Assembly: GCA_011391865.1 (NCBI GenBank)
Contig: JAABPV010000008.1
Coordinates: 1 to 55,459, forward strand
Direction of reading: 5' to 3'
Length of the DNA stretch: 55,459 nucleotides
Source: Desulfobulbaceae bacterium
GTDB taxonomy: Bacteria; Desulfobacterota; Desulfobulbia; Desulfobulbales; Desulfobulbaceae
A model generated the notes under the pieces. The model was not told where the DNA came from, searched no databases, and saw nothing but the letters and a program-made list of their open reading frames with translations. A program made the translations under genes and the position numbers. Of this stretch, positions 1 to 8,383 are shown piece by piece. How positions within the stretch are numbered: position 1 is the stretch's first letter; each line of letters opens with the position of its first letter.

Positions 1-90
1 GTTGGAGACTACAACGTTGATAGGCCGGAGGTGGAAGTCCAGTAATGGATGGAGCTGACCGGTACTAAGAAGCCGTGCGGCTTAACCATA
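1..90 (+). rRNA. rrl: 23S rRNA, 3' end (partial)
   Basis: The window opens inside the 3' end of a large-subunit rRNA. The block around 15-35 (acgttgataggccggaggtg) and the block around 57-88 (accggtactaagaagccg, then the closing cttaacca) match the conserved end of bacterial 23S rRNA. The gene runs off the left edge, so only about 90 bases are visible. The exact 3' end is estimated to within a few bases. A spacer of about 110 bases without recognisable genes separates it from the 5S gene. Confidence 0.93.
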
Positions 91-199
91 GCCTTTTCAG
101 TCTAGGCCGCGTTCAAGACGCTGTGCGATCAAGATACTCTGCTGTTTGATTTCAATATATGCGCTGATGCCCAGAGCACCGGGCTGAAAGCTCCGAATT

Positions 200-318
<119 letters not shown>

Positions 319-327
319 CTTGTTCAA

Positions 328-372
328 GCCGTTCATCACAGCCCTCACAGGCTGCGGTGGACGGCTTTTTTG
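328..372 (+). terminator. rRNA operon terminator
   Basis: A 16-bp stem (gccgttcatcacagcc against ggctgcggtggacggc, one mismatch and two G-U pairs) with a short ctcac loop is followed by six T. It is a textbook intrinsic terminator just behind the 5S gene. From about 373 to 533 I see no gene. Confidence 0.92.
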
Positions 373-533
373 TTTCCGCACGCGCCGCCGCGACGGCACA
401 ATGCGTCGGCGCACCATTTTTCTAATCTAAATGACTCCAAACTTACAGTAAATACGATTGGATGGAGACTGTGCTCTACATATACCTATAGGATTCAGAG
501 CGTTGATTTTTCGTCTCGGTTTTGCCCGACCCC

Positions 534-562
534 TTGCATTCATCTCCGGTCAGCGGTATGAT
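534..562 (+). promoter_or_regulatory. Putative sigma-70 promoter of the superoxide reductase gene
   Basis: TTGCAT (534-539) is separated by 17 bp from TATGAT (557-562), a good sigma-70 match, about 65 bp before the start codon of the downstream gene. The surrounding sequence is AT-richer than the flanking genes. Prediction by eye only. Confidence 0.5.
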
Positions 563-626
563 GAGAGAGCTTGCTCGCCGGAGCAGGCTGAACCGTTGTC
601 TGTTATTTCCATTCAGGAGGAAAAAG

Positions 627-1055
627 ATGATCGCATTCGACAGACGAGATTTGCTTAAAACCGCCGCTGCTTCCGCTACTATTGCTGCCGTAGGCTCCGC
701 TGTGTCCGTCTTTGCTGCTGACGAGGCCGCTGTGCCTGCACTGTCGGCAGGTTCGGTCTATTACACCAAGGAGCAGCCGGGCCACTGGAAGGGCAAAGAA
801 GGCACCCATGCGCCGGAAGTGAAGGTCGAGGGCGGCAAGGTCTCTGTCGTCACCCAGCATCCGATGACCGCCGAGCATTTCATTGTCCGGCACACCGTCA
901 TTCTGGCCGACGGCACTGTGTTGGGTGCTAAGAATTTCACCCCAACCGACAAGCCGGAATCCTCCTACGATCTGCCGAAAGACTACAAAGGCAAAATTTG
1001 CGCCACCAGCTTCTGCAACCTGCATGATCTCTGGGTGAGCGAGGCGGAAGCCTGA
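627..1055 (+). CDS. Tat-exported superoxide reductase (desulfoferrodoxin/neelaredoxin family)
   Basis: This 142-residue protein reduces superoxide to hydrogen peroxide at a mononuclear Fe(His)4Cys centre. All expected ligands are visible: H61, H78, H84, H133 and C130, the last two in the CNLHDLW motif. The N-terminal desulforedoxin (Cys4) domain is absent, so it is the one-iron type. The N-terminus carries a twin-arginine motif (DRRDLLK, residues 5-11), a hydrophobic stretch and an Ala-rich cleavage region near 30. This suggests export of the folded protein to the periplasm, where it would protect a sulfate reducer meeting oxygen. The start at 627 follows an AGGAGG ribosome site at 615-620; an upstream in-frame ATG at 522 has none. 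It is monocistronic, with its own promoter and terminator. Confidence 0.88.
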   Translation: MIAFDRRDLLKTAAASATIAAVGSAVSVFAADEAAVPALSAGSVYYTKEQPGHWKGKEGTHAPEVKVEGGKVSVVTQHPMTAEHFIVRHTVILADGTVLGAKNFTPTDKPESSYDLPKDYKGKICATSFCNLHDLWVSEAEA

Positions 1056-1080
1056 TTTACCGCCGCTCCCGCCTTTGCCA

Positions 1081-1112
1081 AGCCGCGCTGTTTGCAGTGC
1101 GGCTTTTTTTTT
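1081..1112 (+). terminator. Intrinsic terminator after superoxide reductase
   Basis: A 10-bp stem (agccgcgctg/cagtgcggct, one mismatch) with a TTTG loop is followed by a run of eight T. It ends the superoxide reductase transcript. Confidence 0.88.
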
Positions 1113-1195
1113 CACTTTCTGCTGACTTTTCCGCCGCTTTGTGAAACAATGCAGACAGAATCGCATCCTGACTGTCCTCAGCGGAGTCTTGGCGG

Positions 1196-3052
1196 ATGAA
1201 ACGCATCTTTCTATTTTTGCTGATTTTCGCAGTGCTCGCCGACGCGGCGTGGCTCGTCGTCATCCGGCCCAACCCGGAACTCCGGGAGCTGGCGCGGCTG
1301 CCCAGCCGCAGCGAGCTGACCGCTGCCGGGCGGGAAATCGCCGCGTCCGCTCCTGTGCGCCGGTTTCTTTCCGGAGAACTGCTGCGTCCGCAGCCCCTTG
1401 AGCCGCTGGAGCTGGTGCCGGAAGATGCCCTGCTTCTCATTGATGCCGCTGATGCCGCCGCCGCAGGCCGAACTTTCCTTAGCTCGCGTTTTGGGCGGAC
1501 GCTGAAGGACATCCATTGGTCAGCGGTGCTGGATCAGATAGACGTGCCGCTGCTGCTGCGCAAGCCTGCCGAGGAGCAGTTGGCCAGCTTGCAGCATTTA
1601 CTGGCCCATCCTCTGCTGCAAGAGGCGTTCAGCCGGAGAACAGTGTTGGCCCTGCTGCCACCGGAGCCAGAAGCCTTGGCGGCGGCTCCGCTCGACACTC
1701 TGCTGACACGCGCCCTGCTGCTCACCGCGCCGCCACCGGAGGGCGGCGCGGCCTTCCTTGACCTGCTCAAAACGGAGAAAAAACAACCGAATTTGCTCTA
1801 TCACCACGGTATGGGCATTTTGGTGCTGGAGCTGGACCATGACCGCAAGCTCCACGCCGCCTTGGTCGGCGGCCAGATTGCCTTGTCCTTGGGCTTGGAG
1901 CCGGTGCAGCAGAGCATTGATCTGTTCATCAGCCATTTCATCTACAAGCGGAACGGTTTGGCCGCCCGGCGCGATTACGCCGAGCTGAAGCAGGAGGCCG
2001 GGGGCCGCGATGATTTTTTTCTCTATGCCGATTTAGCCCGGCTGAAGGCTCTGCTCGCCGGTGAGGCGGCACTGCCGCCGCTGGAGATCACGATCACGTC
2101 CGGCATCCGCAGCATGGCTCTCTTTCATCGCCCGGACGGAGAAGCGGCCAAGCTGACCACAGTGCTGCGCTTCGCCCCGGAGGCCCTGCGCCTGCCCTTG
2201 CAGAAAAAAATCTACACCGCCGCGCCGGTCACCAACCGCACTTTGGCAAAAATGCCTGCCAGCCTCCTGCTCTACGTCTGGAGCGGCTGGCTTCAGCCCG
2301 ACTGCTGGCGGCAGAGCCTGATTGACAGCGGCAGGCAGGAGACGGCGGACAAAACCGACGCGTGGTTCAAGGCGCAGACCGGCCTCAGCTTCGGCGAGAT
2401 TCTCTCCTTGTTCGGACGCGAATTCAGCGTTAATATTGCTGAGATCAGCACGACCGGCCTCTTTCCCGTGCCACGGCTCTGCTTTGTCGTCGAGGTGCGG
2501 GAGCGGAAGAAGGCGGAACGCTTTCTCAGCCGGATGCTCTCCGGTCTGCCGGTCAAGAGCGAAAAATTGCCAAACGGCGGGACGATAGTCTCCTTGCAGG
2601 CGGCCAAGGGGATGCTTCAGCCTTCTTATGCTTTTGCCGACGGTTTTCTCTATTTGGCCGACAGCCGCGAGCAGTTGGTGGCAATCTTGGCCGAAAGCGG
2701 CGGGCGGATGCAGGATGATGCCAGCTTTCAGGCCGTGGACACCGGCAAGGGCCAGCCCGGCAATCTGCTGATTTTCGCCCGCGCCGCCCAGTTGACGGAC
2801 GGCCTCAAGGAGCTGGCCGCTTGGGGCGGAACAATGATCGCGGTGCGCAATGATCTGGCCGGAGAGAAAAGCAAGGTGCTGATTGATCAAGTGATCATGC
2901 CGCTCTTGGACAGCCTTGGCGGCTTTGAGACTGTGAGCCTGCGCAGCTTCACCCGCAGCGGCGAGCTGGTGCTGGAGGCCGCCGCCCTGACCGCCGCTGC
3001 CGCTGCAAAGCAGCCAGAGATTGCCTCCGAGGCGGAGCCGCAGTTTGAATAA
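1196..3052 (+). CDS. Large membrane-anchored protein of unknown function (DUF3352-like?)
   Basis: A 618-residue protein with an N-terminal hydrophobic segment (residues 3-24) that is either a signal anchor or an uncleaved signal peptide, followed by a long soluble part rich in Leu, Ala and Glu. Phrases such as DALLLIDAADAA near residue 77 and the later GNLLIFARAAQL recall the DUF3352 type of large exported bacterial proteins, but I cannot place it firmly. The chain is continuous with normal codon use, so it is a real gene. It stands alone between two intergenic regions of more than 130 bp. No ribosome site better than GGCGG precedes the ATG at 1196. Confidence 0.75.
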   Translation: MKRIFLFLLIFAVLADAAWLVVIRPNPELRELARLPSRSELTAAGREIAASAPVRRFLSGELLRPQPLEPLELVPEDALLLIDAADAAAAGRTFLSSRFGRTLKDIHWSAVLDQIDVPLLLRKPAEEQLASLQHLLAHPLLQEAFSRRTVLALLPPEPEALAAAPLDTLLTRALLLTAPPPEGGAAFLDLLKTEKKQPNLLYHHGMGILVLELDHDRKLHAALVGGQIALSLGLEPVQQSIDLFISHFIYKRNGLAARRDYAELKQEAGGRDDFFLYADLARLKALLAGEAALPPLEITITSGIRSMALFHRPDGEAAKLTTVLRFAPEALRLPLQKKIYTAAPVTNRTLAKMPASLLLYVWSGWLQPDCWRQSLIDSGRQETADKTDAWFKAQTGLSFGEILSLFGREFSVNIAEISTTGLFPVPRLCFVVEVRERKKAERFLSRMLSGLPVKSEKLPNGGTIVSLQAAKGMLQPSYAFADGFLYLADSREQLVAILAESGGRMQDDASFQAVDTGKGQPGNLLIFARAAQLTDGLKELAAWGGTMIAVRNDLAGEKSKVLIDQVIMPLLDSLGGFETVSLRSFTRSGELVLEAAALTAAAAAKQPEIASEAEPQFE

Positions 3053-3140
3053 AAAAATCCCGGCAGCTGGAAAACAAGCAACATTCTGTTCTCACACTGA
3101 AATATCTATAAACGGCAGAACAGCCGCCTGCGCAGAATTC

Positions 3141-3169
3141 TTGACAAAATTCCCAATTCATGTGAAGTA
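3141..3169 (+). promoter_or_regulatory. Possible promoter upstream of acsE
   Basis: The 228-bp gap 3053-3280 contains a perfect TTGACA at 3141-3146, about 135 bp before the acsE start. The matching -10 (GAAGTA near 3164) is poor, so the promoter is tentative. The rest of the gap holds a small CCGGTT...AACCGG hairpin (about 3201-3225) and nothing else I recognise. Confidence 0.35.
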
Positions 3170-3280
3170 GAGCAGAACAGATTTCGTCTTTTCCCTGACC
3201 GGTTCAAGCGGTTGAGAAACCGGCAGGAATCAATTTCTCATCCATTCATTTTTTTTCAACAACTGCAAGGAGCAACAAAG

Positions 3281-4177
3281 ATGGCACTGACGGTAAAGGC
3301 AATCGCCGAGAGCATCAACATCATGGGCAAGCGCAGCGGCACCGCCATGAAAGAGCGCATTCAGGGACCGATTCAAGAAATGGCGCGGGAGGAGGCGGAC
3401 GCAGGCGCATCCTACCTCGACCTCAACATCGGGCCGGCACGCAAGGATGGAATCAATCTGATGCCTTGGATGGTGGAGACCGTGCAGAGCTGCGTCGCCA
3501 CCCCGCTCTGTCTTGACACCACCAACACCGACGCGATGATCGCGGGCTTCAAAGTGGTGCAGAACAAGAGCGAGGCGATTATGAATTCCATCTCCGCCCA
3601 GCCGGAGCGGATGGAGAAACTGATCCCGGCTGCCGCTGAGGCAGGCTGCAACGTCATCGCTCTGCTCTGGGGACCGGACGGAATGCCGCGCGACTCCAAC
3701 GAGCGGGCGGCGATGGCCGTGGATCTTATGATGGCCCTCAACGCCGCAGGCATCCCCAACGAAAAAATCCTCTTCGATCCGATCGGCACACCGATCACCT
3801 TGGGCGCGGATCAGATCGCATCCGGCCTTGAGTTCATGATGATGCTACAGGACATCGCGCCGGGATCAGGCTCCACCGTCGGCCTGTCCAACGTCTCCAA
3901 CGGCGTGGCCGAGCACCTGCGCAAGTATCTTGACCGCACCTATTTGATGATGCTGATGAAGCATGGCATCAGCACCGCGATTGTCAATGCCTACGACAAG
4001 GAACTGATGGCTATCTGCAAAGGCGAGCGGCAGGATTTGGTTGATCTGGTGCACGGAATGATGGCCGACAATGATCCCGATCCGTCCGCCCTGAGCGGCG
4101 CGGCTTTGGAGCATTACAAGACCTACAAGGTGCTTTCCGGCCAGGCGGTCTTCTCTGAATCTTGGCTGACACTGTAA
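3281..4177 (+). CDS. acsE: Methyltetrahydrofolate:corrinoid iron-sulfur protein methyltransferase
   Basis: This 298-residue protein is a pterin-binding TIM-barrel methyltransferase. It moves the methyl group of 5-methyltetrahydrofolate to the cobalt of the corrinoid Fe-S protein in the Wood-Ljungdahl pathway, in either CO2-fixing or oxidative direction. The signature parts are GASYLDLNIGPAR (residues ~46-58), the LCLDTTNTDAM strand, and IGTPITLGADQ. The ATG at 3281 follows AAGGAG at 3267-3272; the in-frame ATG at 3212 would add 23 residues unlike the family. The length is normal for AcsE. No other acs genes are in the window. Confidence 0.9.
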   Translation: MALTVKAIAESINIMGKRSGTAMKERIQGPIQEMAREEADAGASYLDLNIGPARKDGINLMPWMVETVQSCVATPLCLDTTNTDAMIAGFKVVQNKSEAIMNSISAQPERMEKLIPAAAEAGCNVIALLWGPDGMPRDSNERAAMAVDLMMALNAAGIPNEKILFDPIGTPITLGADQIASGLEFMMMLQDIAPGSGSTVGLSNVSNGVAEHLRKYLDRTYLMMLMKHGISTAIVNAYDKELMAICKGERQDLVDLVHGMMADNDPDPSALSGAALEHYKTYKVLSGQAVFSESWLTL

Positions 4178-4241
4178 TGGAGCGATGCGGCAGGGACGGC
4201 AAATGTTCCGTCCCTGCGGCGAACGATATCAGGGAGGAGAT

Positions 4242-5330
4242 ATGAACAACAACATCCTGCGGAAACCGCTGCTGAACACGGCGACGGTTTTTGCCTTTTT
4301 CATCGGCCTGCTCGCGGTCAGTCTCACTTACCCGGAGGCAACGCTCTTCGAGTCGGTCGGGCTGCTCATTCAGGCCGTGCTCCGCGCTGTCCAGCTGCTG
4401 ATTGGACTGACTCTGGCGGCGGCCTTCTGCGTGGCTGTGCTGATTGGCATTTTTCTCGGCGCAGTGGCCTTGGCCAGCCGGGAAACCGCAGCCCGCATGT
4501 ACGGCGAGTTGCGGCAGACGCTGGCCGACTGGCTCGCGCCTGCTCTGGCTCTCGTCGGCAAAAAAAAAACAGAGGAGCCTGTCAATTTTGAACCGGTGAA
4601 AGAAGAAATGCGGCAGGAACTTCGAGCGAACATCGAGGAAATTCAAGATCATATCCACTCCACCCGCGAGCTACTGGCAGGCAAAATCGGCCAGCTCTCT
4701 AGCCGGATTGACGCGCTGGAGGAAATGACCGCCAAAATGGCTGACAGCAGTCAGGTGGACGAGCTGCGCAGCGAGGTGCGCGGGGCGATGACCACCTTGG
4801 CCGGAATCGAAGGCGCGGTGGGCGGTATGAAAGCCTGCGTCGAGCAGACCGCCCAGCAGATTTTGCAGATCTCGCCGGAAAAGCTGCTCGGCGATATGCC
4901 GGAGCGGCTGCGGCAGATAGAGCAGCGCGAGCCGGAGGTGATCGACATCACCCCGTTGGAGCGCGACATTGCGGTGATGCAGCAGGAGGAGCTGGCCTCA
5001 GTGCGCGAGAAGGCTGACAAGGCCCTGCTCGCGGCTGAGACAGCACCTGCCGCCGTCCCTTCTGCTGTGATGCAGGAGCCACTGCCCTCCGCCTCAGCGG
5101 TGCAGGAAGCCCCGCTGACGGACGAACATCGCCTTCTCAGCTACTTCGATGATCCTGCCGACAAGCTAAAAGTCGCCGAGCTGACTGAGGCAGCCTTGGA
5201 GAAAGGTCTTAACCAGAAGCAAATCGTTGATTATCTGACACGTGGACTGGGAGCGCAGAAAGGCAAAATCATCAGCTCGCATCCCGCTGTTTTTAAAGAC
5301 TACCTCAAAACCTGCCGCCGGAACGACTGA
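4242..5330 (+). CDS. Inner-membrane protein with coiled coil, function unknown
   Basis: A 362-residue protein with two hydrophobic regions (about 13-32 and 42-80) followed by a long charged, Glu/Gln/Ala-rich helical region (about 110-260) that reads as a coiled coil. A Pro/Ala linker (about 265-290) leads to a compact C-terminal domain of about 65 residues (EHRLLSYFDDPADKLKVAEL onward), which looks like a small helical domain. The start at 4242 has GGGAGGAG directly upstream; the earlier ATG at 4185 has none. It follows acsE after 64 bp. I do not recognise the family. Confidence 0.72.
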   Translation: MNNNILRKPLLNTATVFAFFIGLLAVSLTYPEATLFESVGLLIQAVLRAVQLLIGLTLAAAFCVAVLIGIFLGAVALASRETAARMYGELRQTLADWLAPALALVGKKKTEEPVNFEPVKEEMRQELRANIEEIQDHIHSTRELLAGKIGQLSSRIDALEEMTAKMADSSQVDELRSEVRGAMTTLAGIEGAVGGMKACVEQTAQQILQISPEKLLGDMPERLRQIEQREPEVIDITPLERDIAVMQQEELASVREKADKALLAAETAPAAVPSAVMQEPLPSASAVQEAPLTDEHRLLSYFDDPADKLKVAELTEAALEKGLNQKQIVDYLTRGLGAQKGKIISSHPAVFKDYLKTCRRND

Positions 5331-5333
5331 GCA

Positions 5334-5378
5334 GAGCGAACGGACAGAAAGGGAGCCGCCCTTTCCGTCCGTTCGCTC
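5334..5378. terminator. Bidirectional hairpin between convergent genes
   Basis: A near-perfect 20-bp inverted repeat (gagcgaacggacagaaaggg and its complement, one mismatch) with an AGCCG loop lies between the plus-strand coiled-coil gene and the minus-strand PilZ gene. Its right arm reaches the PilZ stop codon. It has no T-run, but its strength and its position between convergent genes suggest termination in both directions. Confidence 0.7.
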
Positions 5379-5778
5379 AGTCACGGCTGGAGCCTGTGCG
5401 CCGCTCCCAGAGACAGTCGTCCTCTTCCATTATCTGTTCTGCTGTTTTTGACAGATTCTTCTGGATGAACGTTCGCCAGCCAGGAGGAGCCTCGGCGATG
5501 TTGAATCCCACGTCCACGAGGAGACCGTTCTTCCGCCGCCAGCGCGGAGAGACCTTCAGCTTGTAGCAAGGCGAGTCCGGCCCGCCGGAGACCACCACGC
5601 TGTAGCGTTTGCCCTGCACGGCAAATTTATCCGGCAGATCGTTCAGCCGCAGTCCTTCCAGCGAAACATCCTCCACCATGCCGCCATAAACAAAATGGCC
5701 GTCCGCGATATCGGCGATGTAGCCCTTCAGCTTTGTGCGGCCCTGCCGCCGTTTTTCAATTGTTGCCGCGTCCATCAT
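5377..5778 (-). CDS. PilZ-domain protein (predicted c-di-GMP receptor)
   Basis: A 133-residue single-domain PilZ protein. The two c-di-GMP-binding signatures are present: RxxxR as RRQGR at residues 10-14, and the D/NxSxxG motif as DVSLEG at about 37-42. The rest fits the PilZ beta-barrel length, ending in an acidic helix. It would be a soluble cytoplasmic effector acting on motility, polysaccharide or transcription targets that cannot be named from here. Its ATG overlaps the stop of the upstream HAD gene as ATGA, so the two are translationally coupled. Confidence 0.82.
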   Translation of the reverse strand: MMDAATIEKRRQGRTKLKGYIADIADGHFVYGGMVEDVSLEGLRLNDLPDKFAVQGKRYSVVVSGGPDSPCYKLKVSPRWRRKNGLLVDVGFNIAEAPPGWRTFIQKNLSKTAEQIMEEDDCLWERRTGSSRD

Positions 5779-6518
5779 AGCCTTGTCTCCTTGCCGTGCG
5801 CATGTGTTGTTCGGTCTGTTCTGCCGCAGGCGGCGGCAGCCAAGTCAATCAGCTCCCTGAACGAGTCAATGGAGGGATATAGTGCCGAGCGGACGGCTGG
5901 TCTGCGACTGCTGGGCCGTGCCACATGCACCAGCCAGCCGATTCCGTACCGCTCCGCTGTCCGCAGCACTTTTTCGGTGTCGTCGGCCAGCAGGGAGCGA
6001 GCCGGATCAAAGCAGAGCATTTCTTGCAGCTTGGCCCAGAACTGAGGCTGCTCCTTGGCGAACCCTACCTCGTCGGCGCAGATCAACCGGTCGAACCAGC
6101 CGCCAATCCCGGCTTTGTCCAGCTTAATGGCCAAGGTTCGAGGATGGGCGTTAGTGACAAGGTGCAGCCGCTTGCCCTGCGTCCGGCAAAAATCAAGAAA
6201 ATCTGTCACGTGCGGATGCACGGCGATCAAATGGTCAATCCGCAGCTTCAACTCCGGGATGTCCAAGCCCAGTTCGCGGGACCAATGTTCCACATCAGAC
6301 CACAGAAGGGAATTTTCCATGCTGCGGTAGCGTTCCAGCAGCTCCATCGCCGCTTCCTCCACGGTTATGTTGTGGAGCAAGCTGTAATGTTCCGGGATAT
6401 AGACTTCCCAGAAATAATCGTCAAAATGTTTGTCCAAGAGGGTGCCGTCCATGTCCAACAAGACGGTGGCAATGGCATCCCAAGAAAATGTGCGAGCTGT
6501 TTGGGCGGAATTCTGCAT
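5775..6518 (-). CDS. HAD-superfamily nucleotidase, YrfG-like (GMP/IMP 5'-nucleotidase)
   Basis: A 247-residue HAD phosphatase. Motif I is DMDGT (residues 22-26, catalytic D22 and D24), motif II is LVTNA around 121-125, the Lys is in GFAKEQP, and motif IV is LLADDTEK. The LLDKHFDDYFWEVYIPEHY segment after motif I is typical of the YrfG group, which hydrolyses GMP and IMP. The last 40 residues are a basic extension. It is the first gene of a two-gene unit with the PilZ gene. Confidence 0.75.
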   Translation of the reverse strand: MQNSAQTARTFSWDAIATVLLDMDGTLLDKHFDDYFWEVYIPEHYSLLHNITVEEAAMELLERYRSMENSLLWSDVEHWSRELGLDIPELKLRIDHLIAVHPHVTDFLDFCRTQGKRLHLVTNAHPRTLAIKLDKAGIGGWFDRLICADEVGFAKEQPQFWAKLQEMLCFDPARSLLADDTEKVLRTAERYGIGWLVHVARPSSRRPAVRSALYPSIDSFRELIDLAAAACGRTDRTTHAHGKETRL

Positions 6519-6662
6519 AGTAACGTATTATACTGACTCTGTTTGACTTTGTACAGAGCTTATTCGGCGATGCGGCACCGCCTTTGCACACCTGTCTGCG
6601 CACCGCCGCCGCGTCTTTTTTGAGGCAAATGCATCTTTTTTTTCGATTTCCGCGCTTTACGC

Positions 6663-6692
6663 TTGACAGAAAAACAGGGGTATGGTTATAAC
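6663..6692 (+). promoter_or_regulatory. Sigma-70 promoter of the DUF1161 gene
   Basis: A perfect TTGACA (6663-6668) and TATAAC (6687-6692) with an 18-bp spacer lie about 93 bp upstream of the start codon at 6785. They are in the 266-bp intergenic region between the divergent HAD gene and the DUF1161 gene. The remainder of that region shows two T-runs but no further recognisable element. Confidence 0.65.
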
Positions 6693-6784
6693 TCGTTAAT
6701 ATAGCTGATGTTCAGCCGCATCAGGGGCGGCGGGGATTCAGCAGTCACCATGCAGACCGGTCACGCGGACAAAGGAGAACAGCG

Positions 6785-7324
6785 ATGATGCGATGTGTTG
6801 TTTTTGCGGCAGCGGCAATTTTTTTGAGCTTAGGCTCAGTCTCCGCCGCCGTCAAACCCTGCGCGGAATTGAAGGCTGAAATTGCGGCCAAGCTTGATTC
6901 CAAGGGTGTAAAGGGCTATGAGCTGAGCATTGCAGATAAAAACGACAAAGCGGCAGGCAAGGTCGTCGGCACCTGTGAGGACGGTCGCAAGAAGATAGTC
7001 TACAGCAAACAGCAGCCAAGCGGGACAGCGGCAGCCCAGTCGCAGCCAGCCGCAGCCGAGGAACCAACAGCGCAGCCGGAGCCGATGCCATTGGTTTCGG
7101 TGCGAATGGTGCCAGTGGCAACAGACGAGCAGCAGCCTCAGGGCGCCAGCTCATCCGTCAGAGCCTGCGCGGATTTGAAGGCCAAAATTGCGACCAGGTT
7201 AGACTCCAAGGGCGTGAAAAACTACACGCTGATCATTATCAACAAGAACGCGGGGTCTCCTGGTCAGGTCGTCGGAGCCTGCGAGAATGGCTCCAAGAAA
7301 ATCATTTACGCCAAAACCAGATAA
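6785..7324 (+). CDS. Exported protein with two DUF1161 domains
   Basis: A 179-residue protein with a cleavable signal peptide (about residues 1-21) and two copies of the small DUF1161 domain (about 24-75 and 126-178), joined by a Pro/Gln/Ala linker of about 50 residues. The repeats share the pattern C-(A)-[ED]LK-x-[EK]IA-x-[KR]LDSKGVK-x-Y and VVG-[TA]-CE-[DN]-G-x-KKI-[VI]-Y. Each has one cysteine pair (C26/C64 and C128/C166), probably a disulfide in the periplasm. DUF1161 proteins are normally single-domain and of unknown function. The start has AAGGAG at 6773-6778; the gene has its own promoter and terminator. Confidence 0.82.
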   Translation: MMRCVVFAAAAIFLSLGSVSAAVKPCAELKAEIAAKLDSKGVKGYELSIADKNDKAAGKVVGTCEDGRKKIVYSKQQPSGTAAAQSQPAAAEEPTAQPEPMPLVSVRMVPVATDEQQPQGASSSVRACADLKAKIATRLDSKGVKNYTLIIINKNAGSPGQVVGACENGSKKIIYAKTR

Positions 7325-7336
7325 CACTATGTGAAA

Positions 7337-7364
7337 GCGCAGGAATCCGGTGCCTGCGCCTTTT
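7337..7364 (+). terminator. Intrinsic terminator after the DUF1161 gene
   Basis: A perfect 7-bp stem gcgcagg/cctgcgc with a 9-base loop is followed by CTTTT. It lies 13 bp after the stop codon. Confidence 0.7.
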
Positions 7365-7512
7365 CGCCCCGTCCTCCCGCCTTTCCCGCACATCTTGCTC
7401 AATCTGCAAGCTGCCAATTTTCGTGACATTTAAGCAAAACTTGATAAAATAATTCAGAAATGCCGTCCAGACGCTGTCCGGGCGGAACAATCAATAACAA
7501 TCAGGAATCATT

Positions 7513-7608
7513 ATGGAGACCGCCCTTGGAGATTTAAGATGCTGGAGTGATAATAAAAAGGCTGTTCAGACAGACGGCGGGGCCAAGCCGGACAGGGAGG
7601 CCGTCTGA
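7513..7608 (+). CDS. Possible 31-residue leader ORF coupled to bpt
   Basis: An ATG at 7513, six bases after AGGA (7503-7506), opens a 31-codon frame (METALGDLRCWSDNK... to ...REAV) whose TGA at 7606-7608 overlaps the bpt start as TGATG. The peptide has no recognisable domain. The placement suggests translational coupling with bpt, but a chance frame of this length is quite possible. Confidence 0.35.
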   Translation: METALGDLRCWSDNKKAVQTDGGAKPDREAV

Positions 7609-8381
7609 TGATGCATTCAAGCTTTCCGAGCCGCCAGACAGCAGGCCGGACTATCAAGCAAGGGCGCAATGCGCCGCCGGGCATTGACGGCAGGCTGGAG
7701 CAGTATTTCACAGATGTCGCCACTCGCTGCCCGTATGAAATGCCGCATAACGCCGTCTATCATCAGGCGGTTTTCGGCTCGCTGACCGATTCCACCGTGA
7801 GCCTGTTTTTTGAAAACGGCTACCGCCGCAACGGCAACTGCATGTATTCGATGCGCTGCCCGCGCTGCTCAGCCTGCGTCCCCATCCGCCTGAACCCGGA
7901 AACCTTCAGCCCCAACCGCAGCCAGCGGCGAGTCTGGAAAAAGAACGGCGACATCAGCGTCGGCTTGGCACCGGTGACAATGTCCGATGAGAATCTTGAG
8001 CTTTTGGAACGCTTCCTCCGCGCCCGCTTCCCAGACGGCAGGGCTGATGCGGAAAGCTACTACAGCGGTTTTTTCATCACTTCCATGACCAAGTGCTTTG
8101 AAATCCGTTACCGGAGCGAAGACAACAAGCTGCTGGGCGTGGCCGTGGTTGACTGTTCAGACCAATGGATGAACGCGGTCTATTTCTTCTTTGATCCAGC
8201 GCAGGACTGGCGCAGCCCTGGCACGCTGAACATCCTTTACCTGCTTGATTTCTGCCGACGGCACGGCATTGCCAGCCTTTATCTCGGCTACTGGATCAAG
8301 GGCCTCAAAGGGATGCACTACAAAACTGATTTCCGGCCCCACGAGATTTTGACCGACGGTCGCTGGCAAAAAGTGGGTTAA
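7608..8381 (+). CDS. bpt: Aspartate/glutamate leucyltransferase (arginyl-tRNA-protein transferase family)
   Basis: This 257-residue enzyme attaches leucine from Leu-tRNA to proteins with N-terminal Asp or Glu, making them N-end-rule substrates for ClpS/ClpAP. The N-terminal Cys-containing motif (MRCPRCSACVPIR) and the C-terminal GYWIKGLKGMHYKTDFRPHE block are the ATE/Bpt hallmarks, with the full expected length. The ribosome site AGGGAGG sits at 7594-7600. The start codon overlaps the stop of a putative short upstream ORF. It converges with the OmpA-type gene, two bases apart. Confidence 0.92.
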   Translation: MMHSSFPSRQTAGRTIKQGRNAPPGIDGRLEQYFTDVATRCPYEMPHNAVYHQAVFGSLTDSTVSLFFENGYRRNGNCMYSMRCPRCSACVPIRLNPETFSPNRSQRRVWKKNGDISVGLAPVTMSDENLELLERFLRARFPDGRADAESYYSGFFITSMTKCFEIRYRSEDNKLLGVAVVDCSDQWMNAVYFFFDPAQDWRSPGTLNILYLLDFCRRHGIASLYLGYWIKGLKGMHYKTDFRPHEILTDGRWQKVG

Positions 8382-8383
8382 AC

